Shown here: in pieces, positions 51,157-60,504 of the stretch | Position numbering within the stretch: position 1 is the first letter of the stretch | Layout: each line of letters starts with the position of its first letter | From: Methanosaeta sp. PtaB.Bin018 | GTDB lineage: Archaea > Halobacteriota > Methanosarcinia > Methanotrichales > Methanotrichaceae | Assembly (NCBI GenBank): GCA_002067755.1 | Contig: MVQH01000071.1 | Location: 1-63,960, forward strand | Length of the DNA stretch: 63,960 nt | Direction of reading: 5' to 3' | Notes under the pieces: model-generated | What the model was told of the DNA's origin: nothing | The model's input: only the letters and a program-made list of their open reading frames with translations | Database searches by the model: none | Translations under genes and position numbers: made by a program

Positions 51157-53508
51157 TTAGGTTTTTTTAACTCCCTTTAGCTCCGATCCAATGGGGCCCA
51201 TGGCCTTCAGCTCGTCTATGAACTCCCTGAGTTCTTTGGCGTAGATCTCGCCCTCGCTTGCCGCACACCAGACGATCTTCACCCTTCCAGGGTCTATGCC
51301 GATCTTTCCCAAAACCTCCTTCAGCACATTTACCCTCTGAAGCGCCTGGTAATTGCCATCGCGATAGTGACACTCGCCCAAACGGCAGCCTGCGATCAGC
51401 ACTCCGTCAGCTCCGCGACGCAATGCCTCCAGCACAAAGCTCGGGTCGACCCTCGCAGAGCACATCACGCGGATGTTGCGGGCATTTGTCGGATACTGGA
51501 TTCGTGAGGTTCCTGCAAGGTCGGCTGCGCCATAGCTGCACCAGTTGCAGAGGAATGCTACAATCAGCGGGAACTCTCTTTTCTCCTCTGTCGCAGCCCT
51601 GACCTGGGCCATGATCTGCTTGTCTGAGAACAGGCGCATCTTTATGGCATCGGTCGGGCATGCAGCTGCACACGAGCCGCAGCCCTTGCATGCAGCCTCA
51701 TCTACGTAGGCAGGGCTCTTCACCGATATTGCCTTCTGGGGGCAGACGTCCACACAAAGCTTGCACCTGACGCAGAGATCCGGGTCCACATAAGCTGAGG
51801 TCGGCTCAAGCTCCAGCTCTCCCCCATGCAGAAGCTTGATGGCTTTGGCCGCAGCAGCGCTCCCCTGAGCGATCGATAATGGAATCTCCTTCGGGCCAGA
51901 GGCGCAGCCTGCGATGAAGACTCCGTCGATGTGCGCTTCCACTGGCCTCATCTTGGGATGGGCAATCTCAAAGAATCTATCTGGCCTGCGAGACAGTCCC
52001 AGAAGGTTGCCAAGCACATCTGCATTCTGATCGGGCTCAAGGCCGATTGAGAGGACTGCCATGTCGTACCTGATGCGCTTCACCTCGCAGCTTTGCGTGT
52101 CCTCGAAGATCAGGTAAATGTCTCCATCCACCTGATCTATGCGGGAGACGCGGGCGCGTACGAAGTTGACGCCGAGCTTTTGAGCCCGAACATAGAATTC
52201 TTCATAGCCCTCGCCTGCAGCCCTGATGTCTATGTAGTAGATGGTAACATCGGTGTCAGGATATTTTTCCTTGATCAGTTGCGCATTCTTCAGGGAGGCC
52301 ATGCAGCAGATGCGAGAGCAATAGATGTTTCCCACCGTCGCGTCGCGCGATCCCACGCACTGCAAGAAGGCTATTGATCTGGCGATCTGGCCTGTGCTCG
52401 GCCGCACGACCTCGCCCTTAGTCGGGCCTGAGGCGTTGAGCATCCTTTCCATCTGCAGCGTGGTGACCACGTCTTTGTACCTGCCAAAGCCGAACTCCTC
52501 TTTGCGAGCAGCGTCGAAGGGCTGCCAGCCTGTGGCAACGACTATGGCTCCTACGTTCAATTTAAATGTCTCTGCCTCTTGATCGAGCCTCACAGCCTTT
52601 GCAGGACAGGCTTCAACGCATCGGGCACAGCCGATGCAAGCCTTGGGATCCACACAGGCGACCAGCGGCACTGCCTGGGGATATGGCACAAAGATAGCTT
52701 TTCGCTTGCCAATGCCGAAATCATACTCGCTTGGCACCTCTACAGGACAGACGGCTGAGCATTCGTTGATGCAGCCTTTGCAGAGCTTCTCGTCAACATA
52801 GCGCGCTCTGCGGTGGCCTGTGACTGTGAAGTTGCCGACGCTTCCCTCGATCCCAAGAATCTCGGCATAAGTGATTAGAGCGATATTGGGATGGTTGAAG
52901 ACCTCTGACATCTTTGGACCCAGGACGCAGATGGAGCAGTCGTTGGTGGGAAAGACGTCCGTGAGCAGCGCCATGTAGCCGCCGATGGTGGGCCTGCGTT
53001 CGACCAGGAAGACATGCAGTCCGGCATCGGCCAGGTCGAGGGCAGCCGCAATTCCAGCCACGCCTCCACCGACGACCAGCACGTCCTTGCTGACGGGTAT
53101 GCTCTCAGGCTCCAGAGGCGAAAGCAGCGCAGCCTTGGCGACAGCCATGCGTATCAGATCTTTGGCCTTCTGAGTGGCCATGGCAGGCTGATCCATGTGC
53201 ACCCAGGAGCACTGCTCGCGGATGTTGGCCATCTCCAGCATGTAGGGATTCAGACCGGCCTTGGAGATGGCTCTGCGAAAAGTGGGCTCGTGCAGTCGCG
53301 GCGAGCAGGCGGCGACGACGACGCGGTCGAGCTTGAGTTCAGCGATATCCTTCTGGATCTGCTCCTGGCCGATATCTGAGCAGGAAAACTGCAAGTCTCT
53401 GGCCACGACCACATCCGGCAGCCTCTCAGCAAAAGTCCTTAGCTCCTCCATATCCAAGACGCCGGCAATGTTCAGACCGCAGTGACAGACGTAAACACCG
53501 ATTGGCAT
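51157..53508 (-). CDS. hdrA: Heterodisulfide reductase subunit A fused to MvhD
   Basis: A 783-residue fusion. The N-terminal HdrA part has an iron-sulfur region (VYVCHCGLNIAG, AACSPRLHEPTF), the FAD fold VLVVGGGVAGIAAALDLADA, CKGCINECSAVCPVE, ferredoxin motif CIGCARCVEACP, a second flavin segment, and CVRCKLCVDVCP plus CKGCGSCAAACP. From about residue 650 (LIVAFLCNWCSYGAADLAGT to CRLGECHYRDGNYQALQRV) it is MvhD, the small iron-sulfur subunit that links HdrA to a hydrogenase or another donor. HdrA is the flavin electron-bifurcating subunit. The fusion matches the HdrA2 type known from Methanosarcina. No hydrogenase genes are nearby. Confidence 0.92.
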   Translation of the reverse strand: MPIGVYVCHCGLNIAGVLDMEELRTFAERLPDVVVARDLQFSCSDIGQEQIQKDIAELKLDRVVVAACSPRLHEPTFRRAISKAGLNPYMLEMANIREQCSWVHMDQPAMATQKAKDLIRMAVAKAALLSPLEPESIPVSKDVLVVGGGVAGIAAALDLADAGLHVFLVERRPTIGGYMALLTDVFPTNDCSICVLGPKMSEVFNHPNIALITYAEILGIEGSVGNFTVTGHRRARYVDEKLCKGCINECSAVCPVEVPSEYDFGIGKRKAIFVPYPQAVPLVACVDPKACIGCARCVEACPAKAVRLDQEAETFKLNVGAIVVATGWQPFDAARKEEFGFGRYKDVVTTLQMERMLNASGPTKGEVVRPSTGQIARSIAFLQCVGSRDATVGNIYCSRICCMASLKNAQLIKEKYPDTDVTIYYIDIRAAGEGYEEFYVRAQKLGVNFVRARVSRIDQVDGDIYLIFEDTQSCEVKRIRYDMAVLSIGLEPDQNADVLGNLLGLSRRPDRFFEIAHPKMRPVEAHIDGVFIAGCASGPKEIPLSIAQGSAAAAKAIKLLHGGELELEPTSAYVDPDLCVRCKLCVDVCPQKAISVKSPAYVDEAACKGCGSCAAACPTDAIKMRLFSDKQIMAQVRAATEEKREFPLIVAFLCNWCSYGAADLAGTSRIQYPTNARNIRVMCSARVDPSFVLEALRRGADGVLIAGCRLGECHYRDGNYQALQRVNVLKEVLGKIGIDPGRVKIVWCAASEGEIYAKELREFIDELKAMGPIGSELKGVKKT

Positions 53509-53742
53509 GAGACTTCAGGATCTACAATCTCGTTGTATCACTTAAAGCTATGCAAAGGGGATTGTGAACTCCTCACACTCCCTGAAGTAGGCACATGCCG
53601 CCCAGCAATAAAGACCAAACAGCCTTCTCTGCCTATTATGGGGATTTGGTAGCTCATTTTATTTTTCGGCTATTCGTGCGTGAGCATCCCGATCATCAGC
53701 GTTTACATGGGAGATGGCGAGGATTTTGGCCCTGCTCTCATC

Positions 53743-54960
53743 TTAAACGCCAAGGGCATTGATGGCCTCGATCAGTTCTTTGAAGGCTTCGACTTCAATG
53801 TCCAATACCTCTCGTGCATTCATGGAGATGCTCATCTCTCCGTCGACTGTGAGCATATCCGGACCCCTGACCACGAGCCTTCTCCTGCCGTCGCGACTGA
53901 GGATCTTCGTTATCTCCTTATCGTGGGCCAGGGTGCGGCCCGGAATGATGACGGTGTCCTTGACCTGGGCAAGGTCCAATTCCAGAAAATCCTCAATGGT
54001 GATCAAGCATCCGACGTCCTTTGATGTCGCGACCACATTTACATCTTCGCCAAGTTGTTGAAAGATGGCTTCTAGCATGGGCTGGGCCACGCTGCTGGTG
54101 ATGACCGTGGCGCCTCTTCTCAAAGCTGGCAGCCTATGAATCTCTTCCGGGTGCGCTGCCAGGGCGAATGGGGCGCCTGTGGCAGGGTCCCAAAGAGGAG
54201 TTCCCGTTACCCGGAAGCTATGCCGGCTTGCGGTCTCTGAGACGATTCTTTTGAACTCTTCAAGTGTGTGGGGCGTCACTCCAGGGATTATGGGCTCATT
54301 TCCCAAGATCAAGCCCTGCTCGCGGATGTTGGCGAATCTCATGAGGATCAGCCCCTTCGCACCCATCTCCTCCAGGTCGCAACAGGTCTTCTCCAGCTCT
54401 GGGCCGTCGTTGACGCCCGGGATCAACACAGCAGCACAATAAACATCGCAGCTTTCGCAGAAGATCTTGAGGTTGGAGAGTGCCACCTCCGGATGCCTAT
54501 CGCCCATGTACTTACGTCGCATCTCTGGCCTTGTAGAGAAGACTGTAAAGGAGACCTCTCGAACTCCCGCCTCCACCAGAGCCTCAGCTTCATTTTCCCG
54601 CGTAAAGCCCTTGCCACTGGTATACCCCAGGTGGATGGGAACGAATCCCTGACCCACCATCTTTGCCAGGGGCAAGAGCTCTGGGTAGCAGCTCAGGTCT
54701 CCGCCGCCGCTGATGGTGACCTTGTCAGGTATGGAGCCATAGGCCTTCTGTGCCACCTCGAAGACGACCAGATCCATGGGCTTGAAGCCTGGGTAGCCTT
54801 CAACGATGGCGCGGGAGCAATAGTCGCAGCCCTTCTTAAAAGGCATGCAAAACTTGCAGCCGAAGGGCTGTATGCTCTTCACCCCCCTGAAATAGCAGTA
54901 GCTGCAAAAGCCTCTGCAGTCCAGCCCCGGCCTTCCACCGACGTCGGCGAGAATCTCCAT
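53743..54960 (-). CDS. mmp10: Mmp10, B12-dependent radical SAM methyltransferase of McrA arginine
   Basis: A 405-residue methanogenesis marker 10 protein. It begins MEILADVGGRPGLDCRGFCS with the radical-SAM CRGFCSYC cysteine set, followed by further Cys in FGCKFCMPFKKGCDYC. The barrel continues with KVTISGGGDLSCYPELLPLA and CCDLEEMGAKGLILMRFAN; a C-terminal DUF512-like part ends the protein. It methylates a conserved arginine of methyl-coenzyme M reductase using SAM and cobalamin. It lies upstream of the hdr operon on the same strand, separated by 234 bases with no supported gene. Confidence 0.92.
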   Translation of the reverse strand: MEILADVGGRPGLDCRGFCSYCYFRGVKSIQPFGCKFCMPFKKGCDYCSRAIVEGYPGFKPMDLVVFEVAQKAYGSIPDKVTISGGGDLSCYPELLPLAKMVGQGFVPIHLGYTSGKGFTRENEAEALVEAGVREVSFTVFSTRPEMRRKYMGDRHPEVALSNLKIFCESCDVYCAAVLIPGVNDGPELEKTCCDLEEMGAKGLILMRFANIREQGLILGNEPIIPGVTPHTLEEFKRIVSETASRHSFRVTGTPLWDPATGAPFALAAHPEEIHRLPALRRGATVITSSVAQPMLEAIFQQLGEDVNVVATSKDVGCLITIEDFLELDLAQVKDTVIIPGRTLAHDKEITKILSRDGRRRLVVRGPDMLTVDGEMSISMNAREVLDIEVEAFKELIEAINALGV

Positions 54961-55000
54961 GCTGAATTTGGAATCTTGCAGAGGGTAAATAGGTTTTGGG

Positions 55001-55909
55001 CTATCTGATGAGATTTAGGGAGATGATGCAGTAAATCAGAAATAAAAGAGTGCCTTCTAGGCGTGTGATACTGTTATTAATGGACATGAAACCCAGAAGG
55101 ATTGAGAGCAGGGTCATGGCAGGCAGGGTTGCATAGAGAAAGGAGCTATCCACAGAGACCACGCTGAATAAGGAACTGCTGCCCAATATTATCAGGGAAT
55201 TGAATGTATTTGAGCCGAGAACGTTGCCCATTGCAATCTCAGCTCTTCCACCTCTGGCTGCTGTCACAGTAGTGGCGATCTCCGGCAGAGAAGTTCCCAG
55301 AGCAACAAAGAAGAAGGCTATTTGCGATTCACTCAAGCCCAGGCTGTCTGATATGGCGATTGTGGAGGAGACCAGATATCTGGCGCCGATGTAGAGCAGT
55401 GCCAATCCCAGAACAAAGCCCAGCAGGTACCTGAAGTCAAACCCTTCATTCGTTGTATCATCTGGTTCGCGATGCTGGAAGATCTCGTGATAAATAAAAG
55501 CCAAATACATCGCTATCATTAGTAGGCCTTCAACCCATGTTATGCGAAGGTCTATGAATACAACGAATGTAGCAACTACTGAGGCGAGCAGAAAGGGTAT
55601 ATCGATGTCCGTTATCTGTCTGCTTACATAAATGGGATAAAGAATGCTGGCCAATCCCAGCGCCAGGCCTATGTTGGCCACATTGGAGCCCAAAGCGTTG
55701 CCTACCACAATGCTCGGATGGCCAGATAGCATGGCGATGATGGATGATGCCATCTCAGGCAGGGATGTTCCAAAGGCAACGATGGTCGCTCCGATAACGA
55801 ATTCCGAGACCCCGGCTGCTCTCGCTATCTGTCGGGCACTATCGGTAAGGAGCTTTGCACCCAAGAAAAGGGCCAGGAGGCTCAGGAAAAATATGAGGTA
55901 TTCCAGCAT
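55001..55909 (-). CDS. Na+/Ca2+ exchanger-type cation antiporter (CaCA family)
   Basis: A 302-residue membrane protein with about ten spans in two inverted repeats. Each repeat contains the exchanger signature: VIGATIVAFGTSLPEMASS with GNALGSNVANIGLALG, and FVALGTSLPEIATT with GNVLGSNTFNSLII. It exchanges Ca2+ for Na+ or H+. ATG 55909 has AAGGTGTG upstream; ATG 55933 adds eight basic residues. It is divergent from smc. Confidence 0.92.
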   Translation of the reverse strand: MLEYLIFFLSLLALFLGAKLLTDSARQIARAAGVSEFVIGATIVAFGTSLPEMASSIIAMLSGHPSIVVGNALGSNVANIGLALGLASILYPIYVSRQITDIDIPFLLASVVATFVVFIDLRITWVEGLLMIAMYLAFIYHEIFQHREPDDTTNEGFDFRYLLGFVLGLALLYIGARYLVSSTIAISDSLGLSESQIAFFFVALGTSLPEIATTVTAARGGRAEIAMGNVLGSNTFNSLIILGSSSLFSVVSVDSSFLYATLPAMTLLSILLGFMSINNSITRLEGTLLFLIYCIISLNLIR

Positions 55910-56134
55910 CAAAGCACACCTTTTGAGGCTCATACCATAATAATCTATCTAGATATATTGCTTATGTTGGCCACCATTGAATGCAGTTTAATGACATGTC
56001 ATCGGATAGGAAATGATATATACATCCTTGAATACATACTTAAGTTAAAGTATTAAATCCCGGGTTAGCAGGCCACCCAGAGGTCCTGAGCATCGCTAAG
56101 AGCCTACAGGAATCCAAGCAAATGGAGGTAACCT

Positions 56135-59100
56135 TTGTACATCAAAGAGGTTGAGCTTAAGAATTTCAAATCCTTTGGGAAGAACATCAGGGTTCCTCTG
56201 AAGAACGACTTCGTGACGATCACTGGCCCTAACGGTAGCGGCAAGTCTAATGTCGTCGATGCCCTGCTATTTGCACTTTGCCTCTCCAGTTCACGGGCCA
56301 TGCGTGCCGAGAGGCTTCCTGACCTGATTTACCGTGGAGAGGGCGGCAAGAACCCGGACTATGCCCAGGTCACAGTTCGACTGGATAACACGAGTCGCCA
56401 TTTTCCTTTGGACCAGGACATCATCGAAGTCTCAAGGAAGATCAAGGTAAACCACGATAAATATGCTTCATCTTATTATTTTAATGGAAAGGCCTGCAGC
56501 CAGGCGGAACTTCAGGATCAGCTCTCCAAGGCGGGCATCACCCCTGAGAGCTACAACATAGTCATGCAGGGCGATGTGACTCGCATCATCGAGATGACGC
56601 CTGTGGAACGGCGCAAGATCGTGGATGAGATCGCAGGCGTCTCTGAGTTCGACGAGAAGAAAAAGAAGGCGATGGATGAGCTGGATGTAGTGCGCGAGCG
56701 CATCGCAAGGGTGGACGTCATCCTCGAGGAGGTGAGCATGCAGCTTGCCAGGTTGAAGGAAGAACGCGACAAAGCCCTCTCCTACCAGGCTCACCGCGAG
56801 GAATTGAGAAGGCAGGAGGCTTTTTTGCTGCTGGCCAGGCTGAAGGAAGCGTCCACTGAGCTCTCCGGACTGGAGGATGAGGTTCGCACCCTCAAAGCCA
56901 AGAGAGAAGACCTTCTGCATAGGTCGGAGAGCAAGAAGGCAAAGCTTGCTGCCCTAGATGAGCGACTGCAAAATCTCAGCTCAATGATCACTCACAAGGG
57001 GGAGGATGAGCAGATTGAGGTGAAGCGCAGGATCGAGGAGCTGAAAGGAGAGATAGCTCGCGAGGCCAGCAGGAGAGAGATGGCCGAGATGGCCATTGCT
57101 GAGGCAGAGGGACAGCAGAAGACCTGCTTCATTCAGATCGGAGACCTAAACCAGGAACTGGAGGAGCTGGCGGAGATGGTGAGGGACGCCAGTTTGCGCG
57201 GGGCGAGCCTGAAGGGTGAACTGGACGACCAGATGGAGACGCTCTCCATGGCCCAGGAAAAGCTCGCCTTGGCCGATGCCAAGTACTCTCTTTTAAGGGA
57301 TGAGCTTTCAGGGGCGCGTGCCCTACGGGAGGAGGAAAAAGCAAAACTGGGCGATCTGGTAAGGGAGAGAGACAGGCTGCTGGATGCTACGCGACGCTGC
57401 GATCTGGAGAGGAAGGAGCTCTCCGAGGGCATCAAGGAGGCTATGGATGCTTTGGGCACCGCAGACCAGGAATCAGAGCAGCTCAGGACAGAGCTGGCAG
57501 CTCTGAATGGCAAGGCCATGGAGCAGGAACGCGACAGGGACGACCTGGAAGCGGGCAGATTACGTCTTCGCAGGGAGATTGCCGAGGCTGAAAGAGAGTT
57601 ACAGCGGCTTCAAAGCGAGTATGCCCGTGCCGACGGCCGTCTGAGGGCAACGGAGGACAAGGCAGGCTACAGCAGGGCAGTGGATGCGGTCAGATCTGCC
57701 ATGAAAAGGCAGATGCTGCAGGGTCTCTTTGGAACTGTAGCGGAGCTTGGAAATGTAGGTTCACGCTATTCTGCCGCCCTCGAAGTAGCAGCAGGAGGGC
57801 GAATGCAAAGCATCGTCGCAGCCACTGATGCAGATGCTGCTTATGCCATCGAATACCTGAAGAGGTCTCAGATAGGCAGGGCAACCTTTCTGCCCCTCAA
57901 CAAGCTGGATCGGGGCAGCCTCCCTTCCAAGCCAAACCATCCTGGGGTGGTTGACTTCGCCCTGAACCTCGTTGACTTCGACCGCAAGTTCATGCCAGCC
58001 TTCTGGTACGTCTTCCGGGACACTTTGGTTGTGGAGAGCCTGAATCATGCCAGGCAGCTCATGGGCAGATATCGGATGGTAACGCTGGATGGAGATCTCG
58101 TTGAGAGGTCTGGAGCCATGACCGGCGGTCACTTTAGGTCGAAGATGAAGTTCGCAGCTGAAGAAGAGAGAAAGTTGAAAGAGCTGTCCGAGAGGATCGC
58201 ATCGGCGGAGTCTGGGCGCAACACACATCTTGACAAGTTGGATCGAGTCGAGGAGCAGATCGCGCGCATTACCAGGGAGGTAGAAGAGCTGAACAAGGCA
58301 ATATCCAAGAAGACCTTCCAGCTCGACGAGCTCGCAGCCTCCAAGCCCAGGCTGCAGAAGTCCATTCAGGAGAGGCGAGAGCGGCTGGTGCAGATGGAGA
58401 GAGAGTCTTTGACCTTCAAAGAGCAGCTCGATCAGCTCGATGTGGAGATCAAAAAGACCGAGGACGTCTTGGATGAGGTGCAGCAGAAGATCGAGAGGCT
58501 CGAGGTCGATCTTTCGGGCTCTGAGATTCCAGAACTGAACAAAAAAGCCGACGGCGCGCAGATGGAGATCAAGCGTCTCCATGAGAGGCTGGCAGGCATA
58601 GACGCCGAGATCCTCAAGTATAAGCTTCGGGAGGAGAGTGGCCAGGAGAAGCTGTTGGAGCTTCAGGCTCGAAGGGAGGCTCTGGATGCGCAGAAGATGG
58701 ATGCTCTGCAGCGCAAAGACGCAGCTGCAGCAGAGATTCTGTCTTTGGAAGAGCAGCTCAAAGCTTCACAGGAGCGCGAGGCTGAGATAGAGGTTGAGCT
58801 GCACGGCCTGAAGGGCGAGAGAGGTGAGCTGCTGGAGGTCATCCTCAGCCTTCAAAGGGATGTGGATCAGGCAGAGCGGGAGATGGACAGAATCGATGCC
58901 AGACTTTCGGCCACGCTCTCAGCCAGAGACGCCATACAGCTAAGGGTAAGCGGCCTGCGCACAGAGATCGAGTCGTGTGGCGTGGACTGCACAGAAGAGC
59001 CACCACAGAGCGAGACGGTGGCAGAGAAGATCCAGGCCCTGGAAAAGGCCATGTTGGACCTTGAGCCCGTGAACATGCTGGCAATCGAGGAGTACGATCA

Positions 59101-59650
59101 TGTCAAGATGCGGCACGACATATTGCAGCAGAGACGGACGACTCTGAGCGATGAGCGCGAGGCCATCATCGACAAGCTGGAAAAATATGATCAGATGAAG
59201 AGAGATGCATTCCTTGCCAGCTTCACAGAGATCAACAAGAACTTCAAGCAGATCTTCCATGAGCTCTCCAATGGCGACGGCGACTTGATCCTGGAAAATC
59301 CCGAGGACCCACTTTCAGGAGGCATGAGCATCAAGGCCAGGCCTGCAGGCAAGCCCTTCCACCGTCTGGAGGCCATGTCAGGGGGCGAGAAGAGCCTGAC
59401 CGCCCTCTCCTTCATATTCTCCATCCAGATGTACCGGCCAGCGCCCTTCTATGCTATGGACGAGATCGATATGTTTCTGGATGGGGCCAATGTGGAGCGC
59501 GTGGCCAAGCTGATAGGGAAGATCTCCAACAGGGCCCAGTTCATAGTAGTATCCTTGCGAAAGCCCATGATCATGCAGTCGAAGTTTACCCTGGGCGTAA
59601 CCATGCAGGAGGACAACCTGTCCACTGTGACTGGCATTTGTACCAGCTAG
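56135..59650 (+). CDS. smc: SMC chromosome-segregation ATPase
   Basis: A full 1171-residue SMC protein. The Walker A motif GPNGSGKSNVVDALLFAL is at residues 31-48. Long coiled coils flank a hinge at about 515-660 (LFGTVAELGNVGSRYSAALE, ATFLPLNKLDRG). The C-terminal head has the signature LEAMSGGEKSLTALSF and Walker B FYAMDEIDMFLDGANVE near 1109. With ScpA it compacts and separates chromosomes. It starts with TTG 56135, well supported by GGAGGT about 5 bases upstream. Confidence 0.95.
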   Translation: MYIKEVELKNFKSFGKNIRVPLKNDFVTITGPNGSGKSNVVDALLFALCLSSSRAMRAERLPDLIYRGEGGKNPDYAQVTVRLDNTSRHFPLDQDIIEVSRKIKVNHDKYASSYYFNGKACSQAELQDQLSKAGITPESYNIVMQGDVTRIIEMTPVERRKIVDEIAGVSEFDEKKKKAMDELDVVRERIARVDVILEEVSMQLARLKEERDKALSYQAHREELRRQEAFLLLARLKEASTELSGLEDEVRTLKAKREDLLHRSESKKAKLAALDERLQNLSSMITHKGEDEQIEVKRRIEELKGEIAREASRREMAEMAIAEAEGQQKTCFIQIGDLNQELEELAEMVRDASLRGASLKGELDDQMETLSMAQEKLALADAKYSLLRDELSGARALREEEKAKLGDLVRERDRLLDATRRCDLERKELSEGIKEAMDALGTADQESEQLRTELAALNGKAMEQERDRDDLEAGRLRLRREIAEAERELQRLQSEYARADGRLRATEDKAGYSRAVDAVRSAMKRQMLQGLFGTVAELGNVGSRYSAALEVAAGGRMQSIVAATDADAAYAIEYLKRSQIGRATFLPLNKLDRGSLPSKPNHPGVVDFALNLVDFDRKFMPAFWYVFRDTLVVESLNHARQLMGRYRMVTLDGDLVERSGAMTGGHFRSKMKFAAEEERKLKELSERIASAESGRNTHLDKLDRVEEQIARITREVEELNKAISKKTFQLDELAASKPRLQKSIQERRERLVQMERESLTFKEQLDQLDVEIKKTEDVLDEVQQKIERLEVDLSGSEIPELNKKADGAQMEIKRLHERLAGIDAEILKYKLREESGQEKLLELQARREALDAQKMDALQRKDAAAAEILSLEEQLKASQEREAEIEVELHGLKGERGELLEVILSLQRDVDQAEREMDRIDARLSATLSARDAIQLRVSGLRTEIESCGVDCTEEPPQSETVAEKIQALEKAMLDLEPVNMLAIEEYDHVKMRHDILQQRRTTLSDEREAIIDKLEKYDQMKRDAFLASFTEINKNFKQIFHELSNGDGDLILENPEDPLSGGMSIKARPAGKPFHRLEAMSGGEKSLTALSFIFSIQMYRPAPFYAMDEIDMFLDGANVERVAKLIGKISNRAQFIVVSLRKPMIMQSKFTLGVTMQEDNLSTVTGICTS

Positions 59651-59658
59651 AGGCGACC

Positions 59659-60348
59659 TTGACAGAAGATCCATCCACACTGGACGGCACTCGAAAAGGC
59701 CATGATGAGTTCGAGTTTGGCGAGCCTGCGGAAGTTCTGGTGGAGCTTGCCAAGCGAGGCGAGATCGACCCATGGGAGATCGACATTGCTCAAACCACTG
59801 AGAAGTTCCTGCAGTACATCGATTCTCTGCAGAAGCGTGACCTGAGGATCCCTGCCAGAACGCTGCTTTACGCTAGCATCCTTTTGCGCATGAAGTCCGA
59901 CTCGCTGGAAGGGCAAACGGAGGAAGCTTGCGAGCAAGTGCCGGAAGAGCTGGAACCGCCAGAAGCTTTGCAGGTCGATGCGCTTCCCCAGCCGCCCGTG
60001 AGACGGCACACCAAGCGGCCCGTAACCCTGGATGAGCTCATCGCAGAGCTGAAGAAGGCGGAGATGGTAGGCCGCAGGAAGGCGATGCGGGAGAGGTGGC
60101 CGAGCGCTGAGGAGAAGGCTCTGGATCTCTCTCATGATGAGGGGATTGAAGACCGGATTCGCGCGCTAGGACCTATACTGGATGACATGTTTGTTGGAAG
60201 AAAGAAGGTCTTGTTCAGGGACATAAACAGCAAGAGCGAGGACGGAGTTACCAATTACATCTCATTGCTGTTTATGGCACACAGAAAACAGGTATGGCTG
60301 GAGCAGGAAGAGATATTCGGGGATCTGTACATCAGCAGGCATCCGTAA
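59659..60348 (+). CDS. scpA: Segregation and condensation protein A (kleisin)
   Basis: A 229-residue kleisin that bridges SMC heads. It contains EPAEVLVELAKRGEIDPWEI, the typical DIAQTTEKFLQYIDSLQKRDLRI helix region in two strands, and LLYASILLRMKSDSL; the C-terminal winged helix is near YISLLFMAHRKQVWLEQEEIF. TTG 59659 is chosen, with GAGG 5 bases upstream. TTG 59638 would overlap smc and lacks a ribosome site. It starts 8 bases after the smc stop, so the pair forms an operon. Confidence 0.88.
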   Translation: MTEDPSTLDGTRKGHDEFEFGEPAEVLVELAKRGEIDPWEIDIAQTTEKFLQYIDSLQKRDLRIPARTLLYASILLRMKSDSLEGQTEEACEQVPEELEPPEALQVDALPQPPVRRHTKRPVTLDELIAELKKAEMVGRRKAMRERWPSAEEKALDLSHDEGIEDRIRALGPILDDMFVGRKKVLFRDINSKSEDGVTNYISLLFMAHRKQVWLEQEEIFGDLYISRHP

Positions 60349-60404
60349 AGTTCTGGCAAAATTGTTATGGATGATGTCAGGCGTAAATTAGCCTCTCGGT
60401 GCCT

Positions 60405-60500
60405 TGAATTTGATGCACCCAATAATAATTTAACCAAAATTGTTATTAAGAATAATGTTGTAACTATGTTGCTGTATTATTAACCAATCAAAGGAGGGAT
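60405..60500 (+). promoter_or_regulatory. AT-rich promoter region of the substrate-binding protein gene
   Basis: AT-rich sequence before the gene contains TTGTTATTAAGAATAATGTT, an imperfect inverted repeat around TTATT/AATAA (60439-60458), and a later CTGTATTATTAACC TATA-like element (60471-60484). AAGGAGG (60491-60497) is the ribosome site. The inverted repeat could bind a metal-sensing repressor; that is a guess. Confidence 0.35.
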
Positions 60501-60504
60501 TGAA

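Noticed and set aside
53509-53742. Short frames on both strands between mmp10 and hdrA
   Set aside because: Frames of about 40 and 60 codons lack ribosome sites and recognisable composition; the region is more likely the hdr promoter and leader.
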